DNA of 64,000 bases from Lineus longissimus (lineage: Eukaryota > Nemertea > Pilidiophora > Heteronemertea > Lineidae): positions 8,881,001-8,945,000 of the forward strand of contig NC_088308.1 in NCBI RefSeq assembly GCF_910592395.1, written 5' to 3'. Positions 14,152-26,052 of the stretch are shown here, in pieces (within the stretch, counting starts at the first letter, position 1; the number at the start of each line of letters is the position of its first letter). Both the position numbers and the translations under genes were made by a program. The notes under the pieces are model-generated. The model was not told the DNA's origin. It ran no database searches and worked only from the letters and a program-made list of their open reading frames with translations.

Positions 14152-17100
14152 ACGACGGACGCCACGGTATGGGATAAGCTCACCTCTGCTAAGAGGTGAG
14201 CTAAAAACGTGGACAGCAATACTTGCGCTGATGGTCGCCTGTCAAGTTATCTTTCCGGCCTCTACAGCAGACAATTTTCACTAAGTTCACAAGCATCTCA
14301 TGCTTTATATTTTTTAATTGGCTATTCCAGAATTTCTCGCACTTACCAGCACCCATATTGGCAATATCGCCTAGCGTTTCATGCAGCGTCATGGCCGGCG
14401 CGGCCACCATGAGCCCTTGCTGCTGCAGATACTCCTCATCCTGCTGTAGATACTCCTCATCCTGCTGAGTCATCGCCAGCCCATCACTAGTCGCTTCTCC
14501 ACCATCGCCATCGGTCCTGCTCGGCAACCCCAACTCCTCCTGGTCTAAATCCGTATCACTCTCCCCATCGGGCATATCAGGGAGGCTACCCATATCCTGA
14601 TCTAGGGAATTTTTCTTATTTTTCGTCTCCACGTCGGCCGTGATTCCACTATCCGTGGAACTGTTCGTACTCTGACTAACACAAGTACCAACAACTTTCA
14701 AACACCCGTCAAATTGTTCATCGGGAATGCCGGCAAGCAACGCTTCAACCTGCGGTGACGACCATTGGTGGTTTTTGGCAGACATGGGGTTGAGTTGCAG
14801 CTTTTGGATCTGCTGCGCCAGCAATAGGTCCTCTGACTCGATCGAATCGTCCAACTGGGGTGTGAAGGGCTGGACCTGGTCTGGGCGCTGTTGGGCACTC
14901 AGCAAGAATTGAGCTTGAGCTTTCTCCTTCAGTTCCCTTTCTACCTTCTGGAGCTCTTCTAGTATCTGCTGCTTCTTCAGTATCTGTTCCTCCCGTGTCG
15001 TATTGAGAAGTTCCGCCTTTTTCATCATTTTGTTTATAAATGCTTCCAAGCGCTCGGACGCTTTCATATCGGTCTGGTCATCTAAATCAAACGACAACGG
15101 CGATCCCGTATCCTGGTAGTTTTTCTCATAATCATATGAACTACTGATGCTACAGGTGTCGCCCTCTGATTGCACGCTGATCTTGCTTTGGCTGTCCGCC
15201 TCTGTTAGTTTGGCTTTGGCTCGGGCGAATGACTTCTGCATGTTCTGACGGATCTGGTCCGTGGTCTTCCCAGCGAGGTTGAAGTCTTTCAGCGTCACTT
15301 GCCCTGGACTGTGAGGTAAAGCTGAAAGATACACGAAAATTAATCATCAACATAGTTTTTTTTTACATTTCAAATGACTCCCATGTTGCATGCACATTTC
15401 GTTGTCTCGCCCAAACCACAACTCCCAACACAGTTTTCCCCCACATTTTAGATCCGCCCTCTCAGTGTTTGGCAAGACAATCAATACCTCTGGTTTGGTA
15501 TCAATTCCTCAAACCAAAGGACACTTCAACAAACTTTCAAGATCACAGCCAAGGGCTTAGATACTCACAAATTTGTTTGTTTGGCATGAACATATTAGCA
15601 CTACTTGTAGTAATACAGTTTGGATCTGTCATTTCCCACAAAACCACAGCTGCCAGCTCCAGTTTGTTATAAATTCCTAACACCAAACTTCACTTCAACA
15701 AACTTTCAAATAGTTTTTCTCAGCAGATTTTTTACTAAAAGGTAATATTTCAAAGGTCACAGTCAAGGGCAAGATACTCACAAGTTGGTATGTTTGGCAT
15801 GAACATATTAGCACAACTTGTCGTAATACAGTTTGGATCCTGGGGTGGGACGACGTTGTTTAGGCCCTGCATCGGTACCCTCGGCAGCTCGTTCAGGTGA
15901 CTATCCGCTGGAGTGAAGGCCAGCTCATTGTTCGGGCAAGGAGCGAACACACTACCGGGGAAGTCGAGGAGCAGGTTGACGACATCCGTGTGGCCACCCT
16001 TGGCAGCCTCGATCAGCATGGTGGAACCATCCTGCAAGGAAGAGGACGATTTAGTGCTTGGATTATAAAATCAGGTAAGCATTTTCTGAACAACAGAAAA
16101 TTCCTTTCGGGTCAAACTTTGATCTGTTCGGACAAAGGTCTATGTGGATCAACTACAGCAACATCTTAATTTTGCATCTTTTCATAACAATCAATTCACA
16201 AAACTCAGTGCCGCACGGAGAAAATCGAATGGAAGGTATTGCTATAGGGGAGCTAAATAACGCCAACCCAAAGATGCAATTTCATTAAAACCGCAAAGAG
16301 AAAATCGAATGGGAGGTATTGCTATAGGGTAGCTAAATAACGCCACCTCAAAGTCCCCATTTCATTAAAACCGCAAACTATAATCTTCAAAACACTAGAT
16401 CTTGTATTCAATACAAGAATTCAGCAGGCAGACGTTACTCTACAAATATCAACGGCAAGACTTTTTCCTTTTTCGAAGAGAAACTTTTGATCTAGCTTTC
16501 AGGTCATCAATGACTTACCTTGAGACGGTGGGCAGGGTTGCCCTTGTTCTGCAGCAAGTGCTCCACGACGGGCAGGTGTCCGCCAGCACAAGCAAGAGAT
16601 AGCACAGTATGATCGTTGGTGGAGGTCGTCCTGTTCACACCAGCACCTGGAAAAAAACAACAAATGGTCAGAGAGTTGGATATGCAATCATAAACGGATC
16701 AATACACCTCACTCTTTTTCATATTTGCCCGAGTCACTCCTACATTGACCATAATTCTCCTGCCAGGAGTTGTGAACCGTTCATGGTTCATTAGGGCACA
16801 GCATTTGATGTTTTAGGGTACTTTGGGGGGGGGGCAAAAAAGGAATTTATCTGTTACAAGCTCCTTTCCTCTATCACTTGTCTTTATTTTCTGCACCACT
16901 CACCCTTGCTGATGAGGAATTGCACAGTGCAGAGATGACCAGCTCTGGCAGCCTTCATGAGCGGTGTCCTGCCACCCTCCGATTCGTGCTCAAGGTTGGC
17001 ACCGTGTTCCAGCAGCACTCGCGCCACTTCGGTGTGGCCGTTCTCGCAAGCATACGTCAGGGCAGTATCGCCAGTTCCGGTCTGGGCATGCACGTTGGCT

Positions 17101-20100
17101 CCTGGATACGAGCAAAATATCGATTAGTTCACGCTGAGAATGCATGCACATTTTGGCGTATCCACTGCATGAAAATACTTTTTGGGAGGAACGAAAAGAA
17201 ATTCTGTAAACCCATAAAATTTGCATTTGTTTGGAATCCTGTAAACATGGTAAAACTGTAAACAAATTTTAAGTGGCGTTTTATTTTGATACACTATACA
17301 AATAACCTCAATTCGCAAAAAAATCACGAAAAGACATAGTTTGATTGGGAAATGAAACTTGTACTTTTAGTTTATAGCAACTTGTACCAAGTTACTTACA
17401 GTTTTTAATATTAGCAGACAAATTTTGTCATATGTAAGGCCTACATTAGCCATCACAAACTGAAAACGTCCTCACCTGACTTGAGCAAGTATCTAACCAG
17501 ATCGAGGTGTCCTTCCTGGGCGGCCTCCATGAGCGGAGTACTGCAGCCGAGCTCGATGTCAGCGCCAGCCTTGATGAGAAAGTCAGAGACCTCAAGGAAG
17601 CCACCGCAGCACGCAAGGGTAAGGGCTGTCTCCTGGGTTTCCTCTGTCTGCGCGTTGATGTCAGCTCCTAAGAAATTATTGAAGATAAATTGATTTATAG
17701 ATCCATGAATCGGGACTACACTCTCCAAATCATGCATGAATAAGGGCAAGTGAACAGTAGTTATCCCTTCCTGAGCCAAAGTAATGTAATGTAACATGCA
17801 AATTTTTGGAAAATAGAAATAGACAGAGAGATTTAATAGAAGAAGCTGCCCTTACAACCACACAGGTTTGATGAATATTTTAAAAGTTTTCACCCTACCC
17901 GATTCGGCCAAAGTGCCGTAGGTTTGGCCTACACTTTAGCTCCAATCTGCCGGTCTCAATTTTTGTGCAGAGACCTGCCAGGTCTGTGTTTTTTCCTTAA
18001 ACACAGTATTTCTGAGATTTCAAGCTCACGAAAAATAATACCAGTACTTTTAAGGCAAGGTTTTCTACAGCACTTTTGAACTGACCTGGGTCTGTCTGAT
18101 TATCACGACGACAGTCTCAACAGGGGTACTAAAAAGTATCAAGCAGCTGCAGCTAACTCGGCACTTACTTCAGCTTGATCCGTGAAGGACGAAGCAGCAA
18201 CCAGACCAGGACTCAAACCCATGACCCTTGGACTGAGAGCCAGACACCCTAAACCAGGAAGCCACTTTGCTCCACACCATCCAACACTGTAGCATTTACA
18301 CAGAAAACTGCTGGCTCCATGAGCCCAGGATTACCTTGTGACGACATACCATGGGCTAGGAGCAGGGCAACCATCTCCTCATGTCCTTCCCTGGCAGCTT
18401 CCATCAGCGGCGTGTAGCCCTCGTCGTTCACCTCTTCCAGGTTGGCACCACGCTCGATGAGCAGGTTTGCAAGTTCAACGTGGCCACCACAGGCTGCCAG
18501 AGTCAGGGGTGACTCGAAGCTATCTGCTGGCATGTTCACCTTGAATCGAAAATACAATGTTTTTGAACAACAAGAGATGCGGGATGAGGATGATTATAAG
18601 ATCTGCTCTTTGGAATGGCTACAACAATTGAAGCATCTCGTAGCTATAAATACAATAGACTGTCCGCATTCAGTTCAGAAGCATTGATGGGCCTTAAACC
18701 AACTGAAAGGTAGAGTAATCTAATCACGGTCTATTCTGTTGTCTCACGGTCTATTCTGTTGTCGAGGCCTATGTTTTTCCTGTTTCCGTCTCAAGAGTAC
18801 CAACAAAACACTTCATTTTGTTTGGTGTGCACTCTTGCCTGAAGAGATTGTTCCAATACATTTGGGTACCAAAAGCGTTTATCCTTCAGCGAGTTGAAAC
18901 CACGATTGCCTGATTATGAGCCTGGTGCTACAGCCTCCAGGGGAATATGAATACACAGGAGGTTGACCAGTCTTTCAGATCACTAACAGGTCATTACCTG
19001 TGCTCCACTGTCAAGCAGGAGCCTCGCTACTTCCACGTGGCCATCCATCGAAGCCTCCATCAACGCCGTGTGCATCTCGTCAGTCTTGTGCTCCTGGTCG
19101 GCGCCTGCTTCAAGCAAGAACTTCACCATCTCGAGGTGGCCTGAAATTTTAAATACAGAAGTTGAAATGTCATTCTTTAACACGTATAATCCGTTCCCAG
19201 GGAACAAGTGAATGGGTGCTGCCCAATAGGGCCCGGGGTCACCTCTATCTGTAGTACTAATGCAGTGCACCACATGAACTTCTAGGGCTCCCCTGTCTGG
19301 CAAATGGTGCCAGTCTGGTGTTGTGCATAAACTCTATTGCAGTCGGGGACTTGAGTTTACATGTACGTCAACACCAACTAACACTATAACGCTCACAATA
19401 TACAAATATCTCCAAAAGGAATTTCAGGCCAGCTAAGTTGAACACTTATGACTCCGATTTAACAATCATATTTTTGAATTCTATTCACGGAGCATGGGAG
19501 GCTCTCAATACTGCAATCTAACTTGCATATTTCTTGTTCTTGCACAATCGAGGATATTTCACAAAATGTCCTGCCATCCCTTTAGATCATTGGTCATCAC
19601 CAAGTCGGGTTTTTTCTAAATTACTTTTGTGCCAATATCAGGAGCGACCACATCAGAAAATTGGAGCAGTCATTCTTACTTATTTCCCCACTTGTGCTGT
19701 AAATCGTAAATTACCTTTGTAACAAGCAAGCGTGAGAGCGCTCTCCTTGAATTCGTTTGAATGTGTGTTGATGCCAGCACCAGACTCGAGCAGAATCTTG
19801 GCCACGCCAACGTGGCCAGCACTGGCAGCTTCCATCAGAGGAGTGTGCCCGTTCTCGTTATGCTCCTCCACGTTGGCCCCTGCCTTGATCAGGACGCGCA
19901 CAACATCAGCGTATCCACCACATGCGGCGTAGTGGAGGGGGGTGTTGCCTGGAATATCCAATAAGGTAGCATGAGCCGAGCAATCAAAAATATCTTAAAC
20001 AGATCTGTTTTTATAATGAAATGAGTAAACAAGAAAAGATGTTTGTTATCATCGTCCTTATAATAATCATGGTATTCAATGACTGCACTTCCCCAAATTC

Positions 20101-23100
20101 CGAAGTCAATCGCTTATCTTTAGTGGTGTACCAGTTGTCCATACAGCAGAGGAACTGGCAGAATTCACATCCAAGTGCTGAAGGGTGGCATGGTTTGGTG
20201 GGTAAGGTATTATTGGACTGTGAAACCAAAAGTCCTGGGGTTCGTTTATTACCAGATACTTCAAATTGTTGGTGACCTTAGGCACTTTCCATTGCCACAA
20301 GCTGATGACGCAAAACAGGTATTCCTCCTTTTCTGCAACCTAGACCAGGGGCAAGAACCTCAACATGACCGTCTCCTCGTTGGCAGACGACAGGGACACC
20401 AGGCCAATTAGCCCAACTGGTGACAAAATGGAGTGGTACCAGCAAAATGCTCAAAGCAAGAGAAAACACAGCAGGCTCAAAGTGTGAAAAGGTCTTACCT
20501 GCAGACGACTGAGCATTCACGTCTGCTCCATGGGCAATGAGAAGAGTGACAATATCAACAAATCCGCCGCTCGCTGCTTCCATCAATGGCGTACAATCAC
20601 CTTTGATGCCTCGGTCTTCAACATTTGCCCTCATCGCCAGCAGAACCTAGAAAGATATTAATTTTATCATCAATCAGCCCTTACTTTTAACACGTAATCC
20701 TCTCTTTGGATTAAGGTACGCCCACATGAATCGAGGTAAAGAAAGAAGGCAAGGATTTCAAAGTATACAACTTATTTTCCACTCTCACTCCGAGTATATT
20801 ATAAAATCTAAGCCTATATCACTAACAGAGTTCCTCTGAACTTCTGTAAAATGACAAATTTGGAATTAGCAAGAATTAAAAAATTTCAATTCATTGATTT
20901 ATATTTAGGTGTATTTTTAAGAAAGAATTTCCTCTTGTTTTTTTTTTCCTTTTTTTTCTATTTTCCCGAATCGTGTGTACTTGCGAAATCTGTGCAAATA
21001 AAACGTCTGCTGAGATTTTACGGTATACAGTACCAAAAGACAACAAGTCATCAATTTAATTCAGGAAATATTTACCTGTGCCAGCTCATAATATCCAGCA
21101 GAGCAGGCCAGGGAGAGCAGACTGTCACCCTCTTCAGTAGTCTCATGAACGCTACGACCTTCATCCAATAGCTTCCTCACAGCCCCAATGTCACCATCGC
21201 TACAAGCCTCCGCAAGCGAACGCCTGAAAAAATAAAGAATATGGCAACACTTGCACGATTTTGTGGAAATATTCAAGTCATTCAATACTGATAACCATTG
21301 CATCATATATTTTATCTTATCTGCAAAAGGCATGGGCTGATGTCGTGATGACAGCGATACCTTGGACAGCCTGGCTTGGCGGCGAATGTCTCCAATAGTG
21401 AAGTGTGCATGATTTCGTAAGGAAAACTGTAGGCATTACTGAGCCCACTCTGGCGTGCCGCCCACAGGCTCTGGTCACAGTAGTCAGTATTCCAAGACAT
21501 TTCTAAGTTGCAAAATGCAACATCGCATTCAGGAGCAACTATAAACTCACCCTTCTTGACCGTTTTGTCCCTGCTGTTCTGCCCTCATCCTGGTCAGGGC
21601 CGCGGCGGCTTCGTCCAGGGCACAGCTGACGGAGGATGTCAGCCGCCGTAGCACATCAGGATCAGCAAATGCCTTGCCATCAGAAGTTGAGAGTTTGCCA
21701 ATGCCTGAAAAAGATATAACAAAAGAGATATGACATCAGAAGCAATACAAGAGATATTTGTCAAAATCCTAAACAACATAAACAGAAGCCAAGAGATGCA
21801 TAAGTCAAACTTAAAGTTGATAATTTTCCAATCCGAAAGAGACAATACAAAAGAGATGTCAAAATCCTTTTAGACATAACAGAAGCTATGAGATATGTCG
21901 ACTTGTAGTTGATTTGCCTATACCTGAAAGAGATGAAACACAAGAGACGTGAATCTGGCTGAATGCGAGAAAAGACGTATGACTTTGAGGGAGTTGGCAT
22001 GATAAGTTTTTAGCCATGACAACGGTTTTGGTGCAGATATATCAGAAACTACGTCAGTTGTTTCAACGTCAAAAGTCCTGGTAATCAGAACCTTGCCCTA
22101 CATTGTGTGCAGCTACTAGCTAGCGTATCAACTAGCAAATACAGATCAAGCCAGCTTCCTCATCCATTATTGCTGATCTAGTAACAGCAGTGCGTCATGT
22201 ATGAAGGGGAGGAGCAAAACAACCTCATAGGTTACTGCCATGAGTCTCATCACCAATATGCATTGTTACCTTGGTAATATCATGTGTGTCATAATACCCT
22301 GATAACCCAATGATACACATGATAAGGCGATGAGCAAAGAAGAATTATATAGAAGATCAATGCGGTGCATGACGCTACATGTAATGCAATGTTGGTGTGA
22401 AAATACATTTTTGGTTCCTGTCATGAAGACTAGGTCATTATCAAGGAATTCACAAAAACCAGTAGCGTCACCAGGAAAGTTATCACCGTGGCAACTGGAT
22501 CATGAAAGTTACATGTATCACCACGGCAACTGGACCATAGCAATGAACTGACAACTGATTACTTAGAACTATGTTTTCATATTTTATATCATCCTTTTTT
22601 TAAGGAATAGGAAGTCATATTGAACTGGAGGTATTGACTGTCTCACCGAACACGCGAGGGTGGAGCTAAAATGGAGACCAATACCATCTTGCCTTTTGGG
22701 TGAAGTGGCAGCTCTCCATCCATCTGATTCTGAACTCTTTCTCCATCAGATCAGTAATACCAAGAAGGGATGAATATTATATAAGCACCACGTATTAACT
22801 TTAATATTGCCTTTATTGAGACATACATGTGGGGTCAAGGTCAAAAGCTATGGCCATAGAATAACTGTAGATCGTGATCTTTTTTCATGAAAGTCCGAAT
22901 GAGTCATCAGCATCTGACTTAGTAATGTAGTTGAAGGTTACATGCCAAGGTCAAGGTCATAGGTCATAATGCCACATACATCTGACACATGATTCTTCAA
23001 AGTGTCTGTGGCCACTAGAACTGAAATGTGATCATTCGGATTGGCTCAACTAGGGTAGGCTTTAAATTACATGGTGTTTGCAATATTTAGGGATGTCAGC

Positions 23101-25484
23101 TGCAGGCCCAAGTGGCACCATTTGAAACGTGCCGGTCACCATCAGGGAAAACACTGGTCTTGCATTAAACCTTGGCTAGAGAAAGCATCATGAATATGAT
23201 CCTCCCACCTAAGCTAGTGGATGCCACTTGCTTACAGTCACAGTAACAGAAGTACTTAAGTCGAATAAGGAGTTAACTGTTATTCGATGAGAGACATGAT
23301 CACACAGAAAATAATATAACAAATGTAGGTATTGATTGAAATGACTGATCAATATAGAATGCAAAGGCGATACAATTGACTAAATGGTAAAGGTTTTCCG
23401 AAAATAAGTTATCAAAAGCAAAGAGTGAACAATTGAAGATAATGCACATTAGAGTGTCAATCTAGGAGAATCTAGGACCGGATGTAGACCGAGTTTATCT
23501 TTATACTTTTGCCAGGGATGCAGATCAGTTCAGGAAGTTATGTCCTGGGATCAAATAATCAGTAAATAAATAAACACCCCAAAGCTTGTTCACTTCTTCC
23601 CATCGCAAATCCCACCTTTCAAAAAGCCTTTTTAGTTTCTGGCTGGCTTTCGATGGTAGGGATTTAATTTACATAATGATAATATCGTCACGCAAAAACT
23701 TGCAAGTTCTCATCTAACAAAATTCAATCGAACCCCGAACTGCCTCCTTACTTCCTCTTCTTCTTCAGCGTTCGCACTGCACTTGGAGGTGATTTACTCC
23801 AGGGAGTATTCCTCCTCCAAGGCAGGTTGAGCGCTTTTGACTACTGTCAATTGAGGATAAAGTGTTGGAATCGTCACCTACCAGCAGCTTCTAGGAGCGC
23901 CTCCAGCCTGGCTTGGGTCTCTGGATCAACTGATCGCAGATCGGTCCCTTCCATGCCCGCCTCCGTTTCTGACCGCAGCAAGAAACGCGAGGTATCCAAA
24001 CCAGGGTCACTGTCATCGGGATCTTCTTGGTCAAGAATAAACGATTCAACCTGCAACCAAAACCAGAGAAATTTGGTAATTTTTAAGCTTAACTTCTAGT
24101 GTCATCCTTATATGCGTACAGTGCATACATGTATTTTTATCTGAATCTGATTTTTTTAACTACTGCGAATGTGGAGCAATAACCTTACTGCTTACTTACT
24201 GTTCAGTGGGTTCAGTGCCTCACCTGAGACGTTATTTTTATTCAGCTAGTGCACTGATAAGATTAGCCAATAGTACAAACAACACAGGAAAAAATATAAT
24301 TTGTATTCCATCCATGTTAAAATAATTCCAGCACCAAAAAGTCTTGTCTGGCCAGGCCAAGAGTTTTTTTCAATTTATTCACAACTTGGTCGATGTGATG
24401 AAACTGACAATGAAAGATGATTCACACTAATAAGCTTTCTTCCATCAACAAAATCAAAATCGTCAGCAAGTGATAAGTGCTCCCAATCTTGCCCTGCCCT
24501 GGTTAGTGGTTGTCATTATATGTCAAATCAACGCCTTGCCAAGTGAAGAAAAATATCCAAATGCCAGAATGGTCAATCGATCTGCTTGAGTTGAGATGTA
24601 CCCTAATATACGACACTTAAGATAAGAAGTTCAGAGTTGGCCAGGAAGTGGTGACGGTACGGTGTCTAAACCGTACTGTCGCCATTCAAAGCCGACTTCT
24701 TAAGTGTCGTATTAGGTTCTTTGGCGTAGAATCTTTGCCCGTTTCAGGCGTGTGGGAAATGGCAATGTAAACTATTAGACGAATTCGAAGAAGTTTGTTT
24801 TGGCGCTGACAAGTCATGCGTTTCACCTTGAACAAAGGATCGCCGTGTCTCTAGGCATTGTCTGAAGTTGGCTTAGGCCTTCTGACGTGTTCTGAGTGTG
24901 CGCATTTGATTTGTTTTTTGAACGATTCGTCTCTTCAAAAAGGCCTATTCCCGAATGATGATGGCAGATCAAATGCATCCCAAACACACCATAATGACAC
25001 TTCTTTCTTATTCTGAATGAACACAGCAGCAAAAATTCAATATGCTACAAATAAAGCAAGTTAGTAGGCTACATCATCATACATAACATGTAAGTACAGC
25101 GATGCACAGAGATAGATTCCAGACCAGTGTTGGCTGTGCACTGAAAACGCAGTGCATTTTGTATAGAAAAGCATGTGCTGAAATGGCAGCCATGCACTGC
25201 ATGAAATCGATCTTGACGGACATTTTACGTTTACTTTCTCGGCTCAAAACCGACATCATTACGGCACGTCAAGGGATTATAATCAAACGTCTTACCTCGG
25301 ACACTTCTTCTTCCTCACTAGCAGACAAATCCGTGATGAACTGTTGCGGAATAGGGGGTGAAATCGGGGCTTTTTCAGCCAGTTTTGGCGACGACGGTGC
25401 AATGCCTAAGGTCGCATGACCAACCTCCACATTCAGACCGTCGCCCTCTTTTTCTGAAACGGATTTTTGCACAACATTCTGCAT
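2104..25484 (-). CDS. ANKHD1: MASK / ANKHD1-ANKRD17 multiple ankyrin repeat protein, 5' part (22 exons, 3' end outside window)
   Basis: Large cytoplasmic/nuclear scaffold; family members (fly Mask, human ANKHD1 and ANKRD17) act in receptor kinase and JAK/STAT signalling and as Hippo-pathway (Yorkie/YAP) cofactors. Exons in coding order: 25484-25296, 24050-23882, 21704-21551, 21223-21076, 20646-20499, 19948-19715, 19140-18998, 18539-18350, 17667-17476, 17101-16904, 16646-16519, 16031-15782, 15321-14347, 12794-12505, 10314-10075, 8153-8106, 6430-6091, 5616-5471, 5155-5013, 4449-4236, 3094-2857, 2300-2104. All junctions are GT-AG and in phase, giving 1658 codons with no stop. The start is the first ATG of the acidic N-terminal exon (MQNVVQKS...), shorter than the Gly/Ala-rich vertebrate N-terminus. 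Exons 2-3 carry the family signature [17 protein letters not shown] and [16 protein letters not shown]. The visible part ends at QTVTDK, just after the second ankyrin block. The Lys/Glu-rich region and KH domain expected next are not present in bases 1-2103. No frameshift or premature stop was seen. Confidence 0.97.
3236..4165. repeat. 197-bp tandem repeat, about five copies, in a MASK intron
   Basis: The phrase CAAATGTTGCAC recurs at about 3440, 3637, 3834 and 4031, exactly 197 bp apart each time. Each unit also contains TTTCTTTACCAAAGAC and AACTCTTTGGATACTCCGAG. The unit beginning near 3236 is the most diverged, the middle units are almost identical, and the last is cut off by TCTCGAG near 4165. 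It lies wholly between MASK exons 20 and 21. It has no coding potential shared between copies. Confidence 0.9.
7664..7950. mobile_element. Possible small inverted-repeat element (MITE-like) in MASK intron
   Basis: Starts with CCCTTTTGCTGC (7664) and ends with GCAGCGAAAGGG (7939-7950), an inverted pair matching at 11 of 12 positions. The interior has no coding capacity. No clear target-site duplication is visible, so the boundaries rest on the inverted ends alone. Confidence 0.45.
8106..15321 (-). CDS. ANKHD1: MASK exons 13-16: coiled-coil and Gln-rich linker between ankyrin blocks
   Basis: About residues 715-1232. Exon 13 (975 nt, the largest) begins with a charged region. It then has a predicted coiled coil around [20 protein letters not shown], the best conserved part of the family linker, and ends with [19 protein letters not shown], also a family motif. 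A 7-residue direct repeat (QQDEEYL twice) lies just before that motif. Exon 14 is rich in Thr, Asn, Gln and Pro. Exon 15 is strongly Gln-rich (QQQ tracts separated by single L, K or E residues). Exon 16 is a 48-nt exon encoding [16 protein letters not shown]. It has a good acceptor (ttgtag) and donor (gtaaat) and keeps phase 0, but I do not know this peptide from other species, so that exon is the least certain (about 0.55). The linker is probably disordered apart from the coiled coil. Confidence 0.88.
9290..9960. repeat. 138-bp tandem repeat, about 4.5 copies, in a MASK intron
   Basis: TTCTAC[T/A]GTGCTACCCC recurs at about 9351, 9484, 9622 and 9760, with a diverged copy near 9901 (spacings 133, 138, 138, 141). 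Each unit contains CTTGCAGAGTTACA and TTCTGATCACA. Because 138 is a multiple of three, one minus-strand frame stays open for 161 codons. That frame looks like a by-product of the period and not a gene. The array lies between MASK exons 15 and 16. Confidence 0.88.
13070..14213 (-). mobile_element. Hairpin-ended interspersed element, copy A (minus orientation)
   Basis: Read on the minus strand, it starts at about 14213 with TTTTTAGCTCACC followed by a hairpin (AGCTCACCTCT / AGAGGTGAGCT). Next comes GTGGCGTCCGTC, a (GAC)n-type microsatellite (14100-14160 on plus) and CGTCCGTTAGCAGG. The body contains three diverged ~300-bp subunits, each with GACCTCTGTGACCTTGA (13209, 13523, 13823). The far end near 13074-13098 has GGCCAGGGCCATTGTGCTCACC, which resembles the inverted 3' hairpin of copy B at 45.5-47.2 kb. 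No open reading frame of note. It lies in the MASK intron between exons 13 and 14. I do not know a formal family name. Confidence 0.65.
15569..15625 (-). other. ANKHD1: Candidate cassette mini-exon: duplicated 3' end of MASK exon 12
   Basis: A 57-nt stretch in the intron after exon 12 is a close copy of the end of exon 12 (both contain GCTAATATGTTCATGCCAAA). It still has a donor (gtgagt at its minus-strand 3' side) and gained a possible acceptor (gacag). Its length is a multiple of three, and in the phase of the surrounding exons it reads [19 protein letters not shown] with no stop, compared with [19 protein letters not shown] in exon 12. Flanking intron sequence (ACTTCAACAAACTTTCAA) is duplicated too, so this looks like a local tandem duplication. 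Whether it is spliced into mRNA cannot be told from sequence. Confidence 0.5.
15782..21223 (-). CDS. ANKHD1: MASK exons 4-12: first ankyrin block, 15 repeats
   Basis: About residues 172-665 of the MASK product. Fifteen consecutive ankyrin repeats can be read, from [11 protein letters not shown] at the start of exon 4 to [20 protein letters not shown] in exon 12, the same number as in vertebrate ANKHD1. Each has the TPLMEAA/TALTLAC first helix, a GH turn, a VVxLLL second helix and a GA(D/N) loop. Several exons hold one and a half repeats, so introns usually cut within the helix-loop. Exon 12 then leaves the repeats and encodes a linker with [17 protein letters not shown], which matches the PRVP...VVPPQ(E/D)P linker of vertebrate orthologues. 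Known role: protein-binding solenoid. The introns hold an 85-bp tandem duplication at 16.2 kb but no other obvious element. Confidence 0.95.
16212..16380. repeat. Two-copy 85-bp tandem duplication in a MASK intron
   Basis: GAGAAAATCGAATGG starts at 16217 and again at 16302. Each is followed by AGGTATTGCTATAGGG and AGCTAAATAACGCCA. No coding role is seen. Confidence 0.8.
24600..24719. repeat. Long near-perfect hairpin (palindromic element) in MASK intron
   Basis: The left arm (ACCCTAATATACGACACTTA...) and right arm (...TAAGTGTCGTATTAGGTT) are reverse complements over roughly 55 bp each. The centre has its own tight stem (GACGGTACGGT / ACCGTACTGTC). There is almost no loop. It could be a small palindromic MITE or, less likely, a transcribed RNA hairpin. 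It lies between exons 1 and 2 of MASK. Confidence 0.7.
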
Positions 25485-26040
25485 TTTTAGAAATTATAGA
25501 TACATCTGTAACTGACGTCCGTGCTATTAGGTCTTTCATTTAGTGATGAGCCATCAAATTTGACAATTTTCCACATTATTAGTTGCCACCTAATCCGCCA
25601 TTACAAAAGTCTTCATCACGATACCCGGATGTAACCGAGTGCGCATAGTCGTACCAATGCGCAACGAAAGGCATTGGAATGTTCGCGTACATTATGTACA
25701 TGGTGAATTACTAAATAATTAACTTTTCTTATTATCAAATAATGATAATAACGTATTTAGATGATGGTTCCAAACTCACGGAAGTAACAGTACAATCAAT
25801 TCGAGTTGAGGCACTGTCACAAAGTAACTTTGGGCTTGTTCCTGCCCTTGGGACATGTGGGACCGGGAAGGATGATGAATAATTAAGGCGCGACTAATTA
25901 ATGAATTTCAGAATTAGTTTATTTGCATCAAAAGCAAATGGATCTTTAATAAAATGCGTTTTTTATCAACATCTTCAATTCATCATCTTTTTATTCATTC
26001 TTGATGCTATTCAGAATTAATTGTTAATACCTAAATGTAG
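25485..26040. promoter_or_regulatory. 5' flank of MASK, presumed promoter region
   Basis: Non-coding DNA upstream of the MASK start codon. It includes GCGCATAGTCGTACCAATGCGC (25641-25662), two inverted GCGCAT half-sites that resemble a spaced NRF-1 type palindrome, and CCGCCATTA. No convincing TATA box at a sensible distance. The promoter role is inferred only from position. Confidence 0.35.
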
Positions 26041-26052
26041 TTATAAGCTAAA

